DNA from: Pseudomonas anatoliensis
GTDB lineage: Bacteria; Pseudomonadota; Gammaproteobacteria; Pseudomonadales; Pseudomonadaceae
Length of the DNA: 64,000 nt
Assembly: GCF_017976235.1 (NCBI RefSeq)
Contig: NZ_JACVHC010000009.1
Span: 237,034-301,033, forward strand
Direction of reading: 5' to 3'
In this document: one piece after another, positions 23,723-32,707 of the stretch
Layout of the letters: each line of letters begins with the position of its first letter
How positions within the stretch are numbered: position 1 is the first letter of the stretch
Position numbers and translations under genes: made by a program
Notes under the pieces: model-generated
The model's database searches: none
Seen by the model: the letters and a program-made list of their open reading frames with translations, nothing else
What the model was told of the DNA's origin: nothing

Positions 23723-25971
23723 ACAATTGCTTTCCTGAAATCCTTCGTTTGCGCAGCCCCTTGCTTTGTCTCGCCACGGCCGTGGCTCTGGCGGGCTGCG
23801 CGTCCACGCCGTCGTCGACGCAAAATGACCCGGCCCTGATGCAGGAAGCACTCAACGGTACCGGCTCGCAACGCGCGCCAGTGGTGGATGCGCCCGCCGA
23901 TACGCCGGGCGCGTCAGTGTCCGATGACGTCACACCGGCGCGCCGGCAGATCATTCGCGGCAGCCAGAACTTTGTGCGTCCGGCAGCGCCTGCCGCCGGC
24001 GCAAAGGCTGGCGCCGAGCCAGGCGGGGACATCGTCTTCAACTTCACCGACCAGCCGATCGAAGCGGTGATCAACAGTGTGATGGGCGACCTGCTGCACG
24101 AAAACTACAGCATCGCCCAAGGCGTCAAAGGCAATGTGAGTTTTTCCACTTCCAAACCGGTGAACAAGCAGCAAGCCTTGTCGATTCTGGAAACCCTGCT
24201 GTCCTGGACGGAAAACGCGATGATCCGCCAGGGCGACCGCTACGTCATCCTGCCGTCGAATCAGGCGGTCGCGGGCAAGTTGGTACCGGAAATGCCGGTC
24301 GCCCGACCTTCCACCGGCCTCACCGCGCGCCTGTTCCCGCTGCGCTACATCTCCGCCACGGAAATGCAGAAACTGCTCAAACCGTTCGCTCGAGAGAACG
24401 CGTTCCTGCTGGTAGATCCGGCGCGTAACGTGCTGAGTCTGGCCGGCACCCCGGATGAACTGGCCAACTATCAGGACACCATCGATACCTTCGACGTCGA
24501 CTGGCTCAAGGGCATGTCCATCGGCGTCTACGGCCTGCAACGGGCATCGGTGGCCGAATTGATGCCGCAACTGCAAAAGCTGTTCGGGCCTGACAGCGGC
24601 ATCCCGTTGGCGAGCATGGTCAAGTTCATGCCCAACGAACGCACCAACTCCATCGTCGCCATCTCGTCGCAGCCGGCGTATCTGCAGGAAGTCGGCGACT
24701 GGATCGCGACCATCGACGAGGGTGGCGGCAATGAACCGCAAATGTACGTCTACGACGTGCGCAATATGAAAGCCTCGGATCTGGCCAAATACCTGCGCCA
24801 GATCTATGGCAACGGCGCGATCAAGGAAGACACTGCCGCCAAGGTCGCGCCGGGTTTGCGCACCGCCTCGCTGTCGTCGCTCAATGGCAGCGGCAATGGG
24901 CTTTCCGGCGCGACGTCGCAAGCATCTGCCGGTCTGGGCGCTGAAAACAATCGCGCGCAATCGAGCGGTGAAGAGGAGGAGGCCGAGGATGATTCCTCTG
25001 GTGGCGAATCGGGCGACAGCGAAAGCGCCGACACTGCAGAGTCCGGCGGGCAGGCTGCGGAGCAGAGTCTGCAACAGAGCGTGCGCATTACCGCGCAGAA
25101 AAGCACCAACCAGTTGCTGGTACGCACGCGACCGGCACAGTGGAAAGAGATCGAATCGGCTATCAAGCGGCTGGATAACCTGCCAATGCAAGTGCAGATC
25201 GAGACGCGGATCCTTGAGGTCAAACTGACCGGCGAACTGGATCTCGGCGTGCAGTGGTATCTGGGCAATCTGGCCGGCAATTCATCGAGCACGACGGTCG
25301 CCAACACCAGCGGTAATCAAGGCGCGCTCGGCGCCGGCGGGGCAGGGCTCGGTGCAGCGGATTCGCTGTTCTATTCCTTCGTCAGCAACAACCTGCAAGT
25401 GGCGCTGCATGCACTTGAAACCAACGGGCGCACGCAGGTGTTATCGGCGCCGTCGCTGGTGGTGATGAACAACCAGCAAGCGCAGATTCAGGTCGGTGAC
25501 AATATTCCCATCAGCCAGACGACCGTCAATACGAGCAATTCCGACACGACCTTGAGCAGCGTGGAGTATGTGCAGACGGGGGTGATCCTTGATGTGGTTC
25601 CGCGAATCAATCCGGGTGGTCTGGTGTACATGGACATCCAGCAACAGGTCAGTGACGCCGATACGAGTAACGTGACCTCCTCTCAACCCAATCCGCGCAT
25701 CTCGACCCGTTCGGTCTCCACGCAAATCGCTGTGCAGAGCGGGCAGACGGTGCTGCTCGGCGGGTTGATCAAGCAGGACAATGCGGAGTCCACCTCCAGC
25801 GTGCCGGGTCTGTCGAAAATTCCTGGCCTGAAATGGCTTTTCGGCAATACATCGAAGTCGCGCGATAGAACCGAGCTGATTGTCCTGATCACCCCACGGG
25901 TCGTGACCAGTGCGAGTCAGGCGCGGCAGGTTACGGACGACTATCGCCAGCAGATGCAATTGCTCAAGTGA
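23719..25971 (+). CDS. gspD: Type II secretin GspD, predicted lipoprotein
   Basis: 750 residues. The signal ends in lipobox ALAGC with C27 and alanine at +2, predicting an outer-membrane lipoprotein that could reach its site without a separate pilotin, as known for HxcQ. N0 (IVFNFTDQPIEAVINSVMGD) and N1-N3 domains follow, with an acidic Ser/Gly/Glu-rich insert at about 415-450. The secretin core has VQIETRILEVKL, the gate region and VPGLSKIPGLKWLFG, ending in ELIVLITPRVV. It forms the outer-membrane channel. It is the last gene of the operon; a hairpin follows at 26006-26033. Confidence 0.95.
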   Translation: MNNCFPEILRLRSPLLCLATAVALAGCASTPSSTQNDPALMQEALNGTGSQRAPVVDAPADTPGASVSDDVTPARRQIIRGSQNFVRPAAPAAGAKAGAEPGGDIVFNFTDQPIEAVINSVMGDLLHENYSIAQGVKGNVSFSTSKPVNKQQALSILETLLSWTENAMIRQGDRYVILPSNQAVAGKLVPEMPVARPSTGLTARLFPLRYISATEMQKLLKPFARENAFLLVDPARNVLSLAGTPDELANYQDTIDTFDVDWLKGMSIGVYGLQRASVAELMPQLQKLFGPDSGIPLASMVKFMPNERTNSIVAISSQPAYLQEVGDWIATIDEGGGNEPQMYVYDVRNMKASDLAKYLRQIYGNGAIKEDTAAKVAPGLRTASLSSLNGSGNGLSGATSQASAGLGAENNRAQSSGEEEEAEDDSSGGESGDSESADTAESGGQAAEQSLQQSVRITAQKSTNQLLVRTRPAQWKEIESAIKRLDNLPMQVQIETRILEVKLTGELDLGVQWYLGNLAGNSSSTTVANTSGNQGALGAGGAGLGAADSLFYSFVSNNLQVALHALETNGRTQVLSAPSLVVMNNQQAQIQVGDNIPISQTTVNTSNSDTTLSSVEYVQTGVILDVVPRINPGGLVYMDIQQQVSDADTSNVTSSQPNPRISTRSVSTQIAVQSGQTVLLGGLIKQDNAESTSSVPGLSKIPGLKWLFGNTSKSRDRTELIVLITPRVVTSASQARQVTDDYRQQMQLLK

Positions 25972-26005
25972 CAAGTCACGTCAGCTCGCAAGCTGCAGGC
26001 TTGGG

Positions 26006-26033
26006 CGAAAGCAGTCACTGCTGACTGCTTTCG
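26006..26033. terminator. Hairpin after the T2SS operon
   Basis: Perfect 11-bp stem CGAAAGCAGTC / GACTGCTTTCG with a 6-nt loop, 35 bp after the gspD stop. It lacks a following T-run, so it may be a weak or factor-assisted terminator. The rest of the gap to 26294 holds no supported gene. Confidence 0.55.
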
Positions 26034-26294
26034 GCGGGTTGTGACAGACAAGTATGAACTAAGCTTTTCCGTGCGCTTGAGGATGTAGGGTCTTGGCCAT
26101 CCTGGCATGGTTGAAGTCATGGATGCAGCCCGAGGTTCCGTGAAAGGATGTCGCGCGCGAGAAGGTGATATTGCCCAAACGGCAGAAGCCAGGCGGCTAT
26201 CGCGACCCGGATTATCCGCACCGGCGAGTGCCCGAAAAATTCTGACGGGTACGTGTAAGCAAATCTGCGTTGTACATCTAAAGGGCAAAGTTCT

Positions 26295-28055
26295 ATGAGC
26301 GATTTGGATTCTTCGCCTCCCGTCCTCGAACCGGGCCGAATTGCCCGTCGCGATGGCGGCGACGAAACCGGCTGGGGCCGCTGGCTTCCTGGACTCCGCA
26401 CGCTGCGCGGGTATCAGGTTGCCTGGTTGCGTCACGACATCATGGCCGGACTGGTGCTCACCACGATGTTGGTACCCGTCGGCATTGCTTACGCCGTGGC
26501 ATCGGGCGTCCCCGGCATCTATGGCCTCTACGCGACCATCGTTCCGTTGCTCGCTTACGCGTTGTTCGGGCCTAGCCGGATTCTGGTGCTGGGCCCGGAT
26601 TCCTCACTGGCCGCCGTTATCCTGGCTGTCGTCCTGCCCCTGTCGGGCGGCGACCCGCACCGCGCCGTCGCCCTGGCGGGCATGATGGCGATCGTTTCAG
26701 GCACGGTGTGTATCCTGGCGGGCATCATTCGTTTGGGCTTCATTACGGAGTTGCTTTCCAAACCGATCCGCTACGGGTACATGAACGGCATCGCGCTGAC
26801 CGTATTGATCAGCCAACTGCCAAAGTTTTTCGGTTTTTCGATTGAGTCTGACGGTCCGCTGAGAAACATATGGGCCATCTCGACCGCAGTAATGGAAGGA
26901 AAGACCAACTGGACTGCGTTCATGATCGGCGCAGCCACATTGGTCGTGATCCTTCTACTCAAACCCTATAAACGGGTGCCGGGCATTTTGGCCGCAGTGG
27001 TCGGTGCGACTGTCGTCGTCGGTGTGCTGGACCTTGGCGCGCGGGCCGGGGTGTCGGTGCTCGGTGTTCTTCCACAAGGTTTACCTGCGTTCGCCATCCC
27101 CTGGATTACCCGCGCTGATATTGTCCCCGTGCTTATCGGCGGTTGTGCCGTCGCACTGGTGTCATTCGCCGACACCAGTGTGCTTTCTCGTGTCTATGCA
27201 GCGCGGACCCGCACATACGTGGACCCGAACCAAGAGATGGCAGGGCTGGGTTTTGCCAATCTGGCGGCTGGATTTTTCCAGGGCTTTCCAATCAGTAGCA
27301 GTTCTTCACGTACCCCCGTGGCTGAAGCCGCAGGCGCCAAAACCCAGTTGACCGGCGTTGTTGGCGCGTTGGCAGTTGCCTTGCTGCTGGTGGTGGCGCC
27401 GAATTTGTTGGAGAGTTTGCCCAGCAGCGCATTGGCAGCGGTGGTGATCGCATCAGCCATTGGCTTGATTGAAGTCACCGACCTGCGGCGAATTTATCGG
27501 ATCCAGCGCTGGGAGTTTCGGCTGTCAATCGTGTGCACCCTCGGCGTGGCTGTATTTGGCGCGATTGAGGGCATCGGGCTGGCCATCGTAATAGCCGTCA
27601 TCGAATTTCTGTGGGATGGCTGGCGACCGTATTCCGCAGTGCTGGGGCAAGCCAAAGGCGTCAAGGGGTACCACGACATCCAGCGTTATCCTGACGCGAG
27701 CCTTATATCGGGCCTGGTCCTGTTTCGCTGGGATGCACCGTTGTTTTTTGCCAACGCCGAACTGTTCAATGAGCGAGTGCTGGACGCAGTGGCTGCATCG
27801 CCTACGCCCGTGCGCTGGTTAGTCGTAGCAGCAGAACCCGTCACCAGTGTGGACGTGACCTCGGCCGACATGCTGGGTGAACTGGACGAAACCTTGCACG
27901 CGGCGGGCATCAAGTTGTGCGTGGCCGAGATGAAGGACCCGGTCAAGGACAAGCTGAAGCGATTCGGGCTTTTCGCAAGGCTTGGCGAAACGGCGTTCTT
28001 TCCAACTATAGATGAGGCAGTCAGCAGCTATCTCGGCATGCGTCACGTGGATTAG
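26295..28055 (+). CDS. SulP-family inorganic anion transporter with STAS domain
   Basis: 586 residues. An N-terminal SulP membrane domain has the family signatures LRHDIMAGLVLTTMLVPVGI, GVPGIYGLYATIVPLLAYAL and FPISSSSSRTPVAEAAGAKT. A C-terminal STAS domain starts at about 455 (GLVLFRWDAPLFFANAELF; TSVDVTSADMLGELDETL). Members carry sulfate, bicarbonate or dicarboxylates; the substrate cannot be told from sequence. It stands alone in plus orientation, 323 bp downstream of gspD. No carbonic anhydrase gene, which would have hinted at bicarbonate, is adjacent. Confidence 0.92.
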   Translation: MSDLDSSPPVLEPGRIARRDGGDETGWGRWLPGLRTLRGYQVAWLRHDIMAGLVLTTMLVPVGIAYAVASGVPGIYGLYATIVPLLAYALFGPSRILVLGPDSSLAAVILAVVLPLSGGDPHRAVALAGMMAIVSGTVCILAGIIRLGFITELLSKPIRYGYMNGIALTVLISQLPKFFGFSIESDGPLRNIWAISTAVMEGKTNWTAFMIGAATLVVILLLKPYKRVPGILAAVVGATVVVGVLDLGARAGVSVLGVLPQGLPAFAIPWITRADIVPVLIGGCAVALVSFADTSVLSRVYAARTRTYVDPNQEMAGLGFANLAAGFFQGFPISSSSSRTPVAEAAGAKTQLTGVVGALAVALLLVVAPNLLESLPSSALAAVVIASAIGLIEVTDLRRIYRIQRWEFRLSIVCTLGVAVFGAIEGIGLAIVIAVIEFLWDGWRPYSAVLGQAKGVKGYHDIQRYPDASLISGLVLFRWDAPLFFANAELFNERVLDAVAASPTPVRWLVVAAEPVTSVDVTSADMLGELDETLHAAGIKLCVAEMKDPVKDKLKRFGLFARLGETAFFPTIDEAVSSYLGMRHVD

Positions 28056-28082
28056 CCGGTTCGGCAGAACGTCGTAGTCTGA

Positions 28083-28268
28083 CTACATTCTGTTCATTCT
28101 GGGTTGAATTTGTTGTCGGGGAATTATTCCCGTCCCCGTGCGAGCCGGGCTGCCTTCCATCGTTTGCTTGTTTTGCAAATTTTCTTCTTCTTTTTGGTCG
28201 TGACAAGACGCGCCACCGAGACAGATGGTAGCGGCAAGTAAAAAAACAGGAATAAAACGCCTGATCAT
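28083..28268 (-). CDS. Small predicted lipoprotein, unknown function
   Basis: 61 residues. ATG 28268 is chosen because GGAGG lies five bases upstream; the longer frame would start within that site. The N-terminus is a signal peptide MIRRFIPVFLLAATICLGG with a lipobox-like GASC, followed by a charged tail (HDQKEEENLQNKQ). It lies at the end of the SulP gene in convergent orientation. No family is recognised. The excellent ribosome site is the main support. Confidence 0.62.
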   Translation of the reverse strand: MIRRFIPVFLLAATICLGGASCHDQKEEENLQNKQTMEGSPARTGTGIIPRQQIQPRMNRM

Positions 28269-28479
28269 CGGAACCTCCACGCTTTGAAAATCAAGTGGCT
28301 CAGATTCTCTCCATGTAATCGCACTAGGTAAAAGCTTAGGTGAACGCTTGAGTTTACCTATGGCTGCCCGACAGCCGGACCAAGCTGATTGTGTCTGGAT
28401 TGCCTTGATGGCTGGGAAACCGAAAAAGACCCCAAGTTGACGATGCCCGCGGTAAAGCGGGCACCGCTTCCTTTAAGGG

Positions 28480-28497
28480 AAAAAGGCTTACAAGCCT
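28480..28497 (-). terminator. Intrinsic terminator of the TonB receptor gene
   Basis: Directly after the receptor stop, the minus strand reads AGGCT-TGTA-AGCCT followed by TTTTT. A second GC-rich hairpin (TGCCCGC / GCGGGCA) lies further on at 28444-28462. Confidence 0.8.
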
Positions 28498-28499
28498 GC

Positions 28500-30890
28500 T
28501 TACCAGTTGTAACTCACTTTGGCGGTAATCTCGCGACCCGGGTTGTAGAAGTTCGCTGTGCCGGAACCGACCACGTGCTGCTCATCCAGCAGGTTGCTGA
28601 CGTTCACCGCAAGGTCGGTGCCCTTGGCAATCTTGTAGTTGAAGGCGGCGTCGAACAGCGTGGTGCCATCGCTTTTGCCGGAGTTGGCCGCATCGAAGTA
28701 ATACGAGCCGACGTAGCGCGCACCCAGGCCAACGCTGACATCAGTGGCGGGGACGTCGTAATAACTCCAGAGCGAAGCGGAATGCTTGGGTGCCGTGGAG
28801 AACTCATTACCCTTCAGGGAGCTGCCGTCGTACAACGAACCGCGCAGTACCTCGGACTCCATATAGGAATAGCCACCGATCAGGCTGAGGTTCTGCGTCA
28901 CCTGCGCCTTGGCCTCCAGGTCGAGGCCACGCGCCCGCGATTCGCCCACCGTCTGTTGCTCAATGATGCCGCTCGGCAGCACCACGGCGATGGTGACGTT
29001 TTCCTGGGTCAGGTCATAAACGGCGGCGGAGAACAGTGCGTCCATCCCCATCGGCGCATATTTCACGCCCACTTCGTACTGCCTGCCCGTCTGCGGTGTT
29101 ACGCCAACCTGCGGCGGCGAGACGGATTCCACCATGCTCACATAGGTGGACACCTCATCGTTGACGATATAGGTCAACGCACCTCGGTAGGAGGTTTCGG
29201 AGAAGGTGTCTTTCTCAGTGGATTGCAAGCCTTTGCTGGTCAGGTCCATCGAGTCGTTGCGCACACCGCCGGTGACGATGAAACGTTCGTAGAACGACAG
29301 GTTCTGCTGCAGGAATACGGCCTTGGTGGTCGCGTCTCGCTTGTTCACGGCATACGGCGCGATTGAGCGTGAAACGCCAGTAAACACGGGGTTTGCAATG
29401 TCAATCGGGGTCGTCAGGGCGTAGATCGAGCTTTCCTTGGTGGTCGAATCGAGGTACTCCACGCCCACCAGGCTGCTGCTGTCGATGTTCTCGAAGCGGG
29501 CATCGTATTGCAGCATCAGATTGCCGTTGAACTGGTCGGCCTCACTGTCCGTGCCAAACTGATAGCGGTCAACAGTAGTCCCTACACGCGCGGCGCTGTC
29601 GCTGAGGTAAACGTAGCCAAAATCGTCGGTCAACTTGCTGTAACGCAGATTGCTGCGCAGCACGAAGCCGTTGTCGAAGTCATGGGTGACGTTACCGCTG
29701 AGGCTGGTGCGCTCGACATCGTGGAAGTTGTAGCTGGGCTCGCCATAAAACTTGCTGCGGTCGTATTCCTTGTCCAGCGGATAACCGCCGCTATTGGGCG
29801 AACTTTCGGTTTTCAGGTAGTCCAGAATCATCGTCGCCGACGTGTAATCCGTCGGTGCCCAGGTGAGGCCACCCATAAACAACTGGTTGTCGTCCTGTGA
29901 GTGATCGTACTCGCGGTCGCTGTTTTGGCCTTTGGCAGTAAAGCGGCCAGCCAGGGTTTTCTCGTCGTTCAGCGCATCCCCGACATCGATGCCTGTCTCG
30001 ACATGGTCAAACGAACCGTAGGTCACATAGCCTTGGCCAAACTGCTCGAAGCGCGGCTGTTTGGTCACGAAATTCACCGAGCCGCCCGGGTCTGCGGGGC
30101 CAAACAGCGTGGAGTTGGCGCCACGCAGAATCTCGATGCGCTCATAAGCGAATGGATCTTCGCGTACGCCGCGCATCGAGCTCAGGGTCAAGCCGTCACG
30201 GTAGGTGGTGGCCTGGAAGCCCCGGATCTGGAAATAGTCGTTGCGGTCATCCGTACCATAGAAGTCAGTGATCACGCCCGGCGTGTATTGCAGCGCCTCT
30301 TCCGTGGTGCTGACGCTGCGTTGCTGCATTTCCTTGTTGGTAACAACCGACACCGATGCCGGTGTATTGAGAATGCTGGTTGCCACCTTGCCGCCAACCC
30401 AGAGCTCCTTGGCGACCACCGAGTTGGCGTCGTCGTCGGCACTGACCCTGACCTTGGCATTGATGATCAGGGGGGCAAGGCGGTAGTCCTCGACGTCCGT
30501 TGCATCGAGCTCCAGCGGGCCGGCGGGCTTTGCTTGAGGGAGCAGCAGGTAGGCGTTCGGGCCTTGCTGTTCGATTTGCAATTCGCTCCCCTGCAGCAAC
30601 GATGACAGCGCTGCCGACGTATCGAGCGTGCCATTCACGCCAGCAGTGGTGCGGTTCACTACACTCGACGCGTCGAATGAAAGACTGATGCCAGCCTCGC
30701 GCGCAAAGCGGTCAAGCGCCGGCGCCAGTGGGCCCGCAGCGATGTTCCACTGCTTGATTTGATTGCTGTGATCAGCGCTCGACGTTTGCGCCAGCGATGG
30801 CAATGCGTAGCTGCTTACGATCAAACCCAACATCGCACCGTGCAAGGCACGATTCAATGGATGGCGCTGTGAAACCGGGGACGAACTCAT
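28500..30890 (-). CDS. TonB-dependent ferrisiderophore receptor with N-terminal signalling domain
   Basis: 796 residues from ATG 30890 (GGAG 9 bp upstream; a longer reading to 30986 has no signal). Signal peptide ending LPSLAQ, then a secretin/TonB short N-terminal (STN) signalling domain (IKQWNIAAGPLAPALDRFAR). The plug has RGANSTLFGPADPGGSVNFV, and a 22-strand barrel ends in KVSYNW, with a terminal aromatic residue. STN receptors signal through FecR to an ECF sigma factor, and both are encoded just upstream. The overall sequence is like hydroxamate-type siderophore receptors (FoxA/FiuA), but the ligand is not certain. Confidence 0.92.
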   Translation of the reverse strand: MSSSPVSQRHPLNRALHGAMLGLIVSSYALPSLAQTSSADHSNQIKQWNIAAGPLAPALDRFAREAGISLSFDASSVVNRTTAGVNGTLDTSAALSSLLQGSELQIEQQGPNAYLLLPQAKPAGPLELDATDVEDYRLAPLIINAKVRVSADDDANSVVAKELWVGGKVATSILNTPASVSVVTNKEMQQRSVSTTEEALQYTPGVITDFYGTDDRNDYFQIRGFQATTYRDGLTLSSMRGVREDPFAYERIEILRGANSTLFGPADPGGSVNFVTKQPRFEQFGQGYVTYGSFDHVETGIDVGDALNDEKTLAGRFTAKGQNSDREYDHSQDDNQLFMGGLTWAPTDYTSATMILDYLKTESSPNSGGYPLDKEYDRSKFYGEPSYNFHDVERTSLSGNVTHDFDNGFVLRSNLRYSKLTDDFGYVYLSDSAARVGTTVDRYQFGTDSEADQFNGNLMLQYDARFENIDSSSLVGVEYLDSTTKESSIYALTTPIDIANPVFTGVSRSIAPYAVNKRDATTKAVFLQQNLSFYERFIVTGGVRNDSMDLTSKGLQSTEKDTFSETSYRGALTYIVNDEVSTYVSMVESVSPPQVGVTPQTGRQYEVGVKYAPMGMDALFSAAVYDLTQENVTIAVVLPSGIIEQQTVGESRARGLDLEAKAQVTQNLSLIGGYSYMESEVLRGSLYDGSSLKGNEFSTAPKHSASLWSYYDVPATDVSVGLGARYVGSYYFDAANSGKSDGTTLFDAAFNYKIAKGTDLAVNVSNLLDEQHVVGSGTANFYNPGREITAKVSYNW

Positions 30891-31008
30891 TTTCTCGCTC
30901 CAAGAAAGGACATCGGCAGACTGGCCTGTATTCCGGCCTTCCAAAGAGGTCGAACGAGAATGAGAAACCACCTCATTATTTTTCACGAACTACAAAGTTC
31001 TAATCGGC

Positions 31009-31992
31009 TCAGGTGGTAGCAGCGGTCACGGTCACCCAATAACGGGTTCGATAATCAATGTGCAGGTGCAGTGACTGCGCGATCAAAGCCAGGACCTGAT
31101 CGTTGTCGGCGAGCTGGAAGGTGCCGGAAACGCGCAGATCAGCGACCTCTTCGGCGCAGCGCAGTACCCCGGGGCGATAACGCGACAACTCCACGATGAA
31201 ATCACTAAGGCGCATGTTGCGCGCACTGATCACGCCGTCACCCCAGCTCCATAGGTCAAGACCGTTGTCCCTGACCATTTGGGCGCCACTTGATGTGAAC
31301 AGCAGCTGATGTCCGGCCTGGACACTGCGGCTGGCAGACGTTTGACTGGAGCCGGGGAATACCGTGACTGATCCTTCCTGAGCCGCGACCAGAGTGCCAA
31401 CGTCAAGCTCGCGCGCCAGAAAGCGCGAACTCTGAGCGCGCATGATCCCGTCACGTGATTGCACCCAGAACGGTCGCGCTTGAGGCGAGTGTTGATCCGC
31501 GCCGACATTCACGATGATTTCACCACGCCGCAGAATGAGCAGGCGTCGCTGAGCGTCGAAATCGCTGTCGACGGCGCTATCGCTATTGAGCTGGATAAGG
31601 CTGCCATCATCGAGTTGGAAGCGTCGTTGCTCGCCGGTGCTGCTGCGTTGCTGCGCCAGCATGGCGGGTACGGGTGTGTAGTCCCGGCCGAGCCAGGCTG
31701 CCGTGCCAACAGTCGCCAATATGCCCAGTAGCTTCAGGCTTTCCCGCCGGCGCATTCCATGGTGGGAGCCATCAAGGGTTTGTCGGGCCAGTTGAGCTGG
31801 CACGCCTGTGAGTTCATCCCCAAGCGATTCCACACGCTGCCACGCCAACACATGCTCTGGGCGTTGCTGCAGCCAGTGCTCGAAAGTGCGTTGTGTTTGT
31901 TCATCGGCTTGATTGAAGCGAAGGCGCACCTGCCATTGAATCGCCTGCTCGACAATGGCCGGATCCAGCGCCTGCGGCTCACGCCTCGGCAT
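31009..31992 (-). CDS. FecR-family anti-sigma/sigma regulator
   Basis: 327 residues from ATG 31992, overlapping the sigma gene by 14 bp. A cytoplasmic N-terminal sigma-binding region (ALDPAIVEQAIQWQVRLRFN, TFEHWLQQRPEHVLAWQRV) is followed by a membrane segment (SLKLLGILATVGTAAWLG) preceded by RRR. The periplasmic FecR domain has RRFQLDDGSLIQLNSDSAVD and ends with an STN-like part (VSGTFQLADNDQVLALIAQS). It relays receptor occupancy to the ECF sigma. A 118-bp gap to the receptor gene should contain the sigma-dependent promoter. Confidence 0.93.
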   Translation of the reverse strand: MPRREPQALDPAIVEQAIQWQVRLRFNQADEQTQRTFEHWLQQRPEHVLAWQRVESLGDELTGVPAQLARQTLDGSHHGMRRRESLKLLGILATVGTAAWLGRDYTPVPAMLAQQRSSTGEQRRFQLDDGSLIQLNSDSAVDSDFDAQRRLLILRRGEIIVNVGADQHSPQARPFWVQSRDGIMRAQSSRFLARELDVGTLVAAQEGSVTVFPGSSQTSASRSVQAGHQLLFTSSGAQMVRDNGLDLWSWGDGVISARNMRLSDFIVELSRYRPGVLRCAEEVADLRVSGTFQLADNDQVLALIAQSLHLHIDYRTRYWVTVTAATT

Positions 31993-32494
31993 AACGCAAG
32001 CGATAGCAGTGTTGCAGGGCTGTGGCCAGGTCGCGTTCCACGGTCGCGCGGGAAACACCCAGCTTCTCGGCTATTTGCGCGCAGGTCAGACCGTCGAGTC
32101 GGGCAAATAAAAACGCCTGGCGAACTCTCGGTTTAAGCGTACCGAGCATGCGGTCAATGCGCTCGAGCGCATCAAGAATCATCAGCCGGCTTTCTTCCGA
32201 GGGAACCTCGTGTTGAGGCAGCAACGTGACGCTTTCCAGGTAGGCACGTTCGAGTTCGCGACGACGGAACTGATCAATCATCAGTCCGCGGGCGATACTG
32301 CTCAAATAGGCGCGTGGTTCGCGCAAGGGGCTGGACTGACGGGATTTGAGCAGACGTACGAAGGTGTCCTGCGCCAGATCTGCTGCGTTATCGCGACATC
32401 CAATGCGTCGGATCAGCCAGCCGTGCAACCACGAGTGGTGGGTGCGATAGAGCAGCCCTAGATCTGCAGTACCTAGTGTTTCGTCGCTGCGCAT
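31979..32494 (-). CDS. FecI-family ECF sigma factor
   Basis: 171 residues from ATG 32494; the frame is open further upstream but that part is not sigma-like. Region 2 is seen in LYRTHHSWLHGWLIRRIGCR and AADLAQDTFVRLL, and region 4 in LKPRVRQAFLFARLDGLTCAQIAEKLGVSRATVERDL. Iron-starvation sigma factors of this group drive the neighbouring TonB receptor gene. The coding end overlaps fecR by 14 bp. A possible Fur box lies just upstream, as expected for such operons. Confidence 0.93.
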   Translation of the reverse strand: MRSDETLGTADLGLLYRTHHSWLHGWLIRRIGCRDNAADLAQDTFVRLLKSRQSSPLREPRAYLSSIARGLMIDQFRRRELERAYLESVTLLPQHEVPSEESRLMILDALERIDRMLGTLKPRVRQAFLFARLDGLTCAQIAEKLGVSRATVERDLATALQHCYRLRYAEA

Positions 32495-32515
32495 CGGAAT
32501 CCCAGCAAGTACATG

Positions 32516-32533
32516 ATTGATAATTAATCGCAT
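32516..32533. promoter_or_regulatory. Candidate Fur box upstream of the ECF sigma gene
   Basis: TGATAATTAATCGCA matches the 7-1-7 Fur consensus (TGATAATnATTATCA) at 11 of 14 positions, and lies about 25-40 bp upstream of the proposed sigma start, inside an AT-rich stretch. Iron repression of fecI-fecR operons by Fur is established for the family. This particular site is a by-eye match. Confidence 0.5.
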
Positions 32534-32707
32534 TCTACTCACGCGATAGGCCTTAGGTAAATACGTGGCGCTCAGTGTCTGCTTTTGCCGACCGCAGAGC
32601 GCCGCTCCAGGCATGCATTCCCCGCAGGAATGCACCGCATAAAATTTATGCATTTTTTTTATCCGGTTTCTCGGCGTACCTTGCTGCAAAGACAAGGAGA
32701 TCGCCCA

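Noticed and set aside
16107..25971. Type IV pilus operon
   Set aside because: Pseudopilins G-K, the platform L/M genes and a secretin in this order mark a type II secretion system rather than pili; there is no pilA-like major subunit or pilT.
26107..26298. 63-codon plus-strand ORF before the SulP gene
   Set aside because: Overlaps the SulP start region and has no features; the gap probably holds the promoter.
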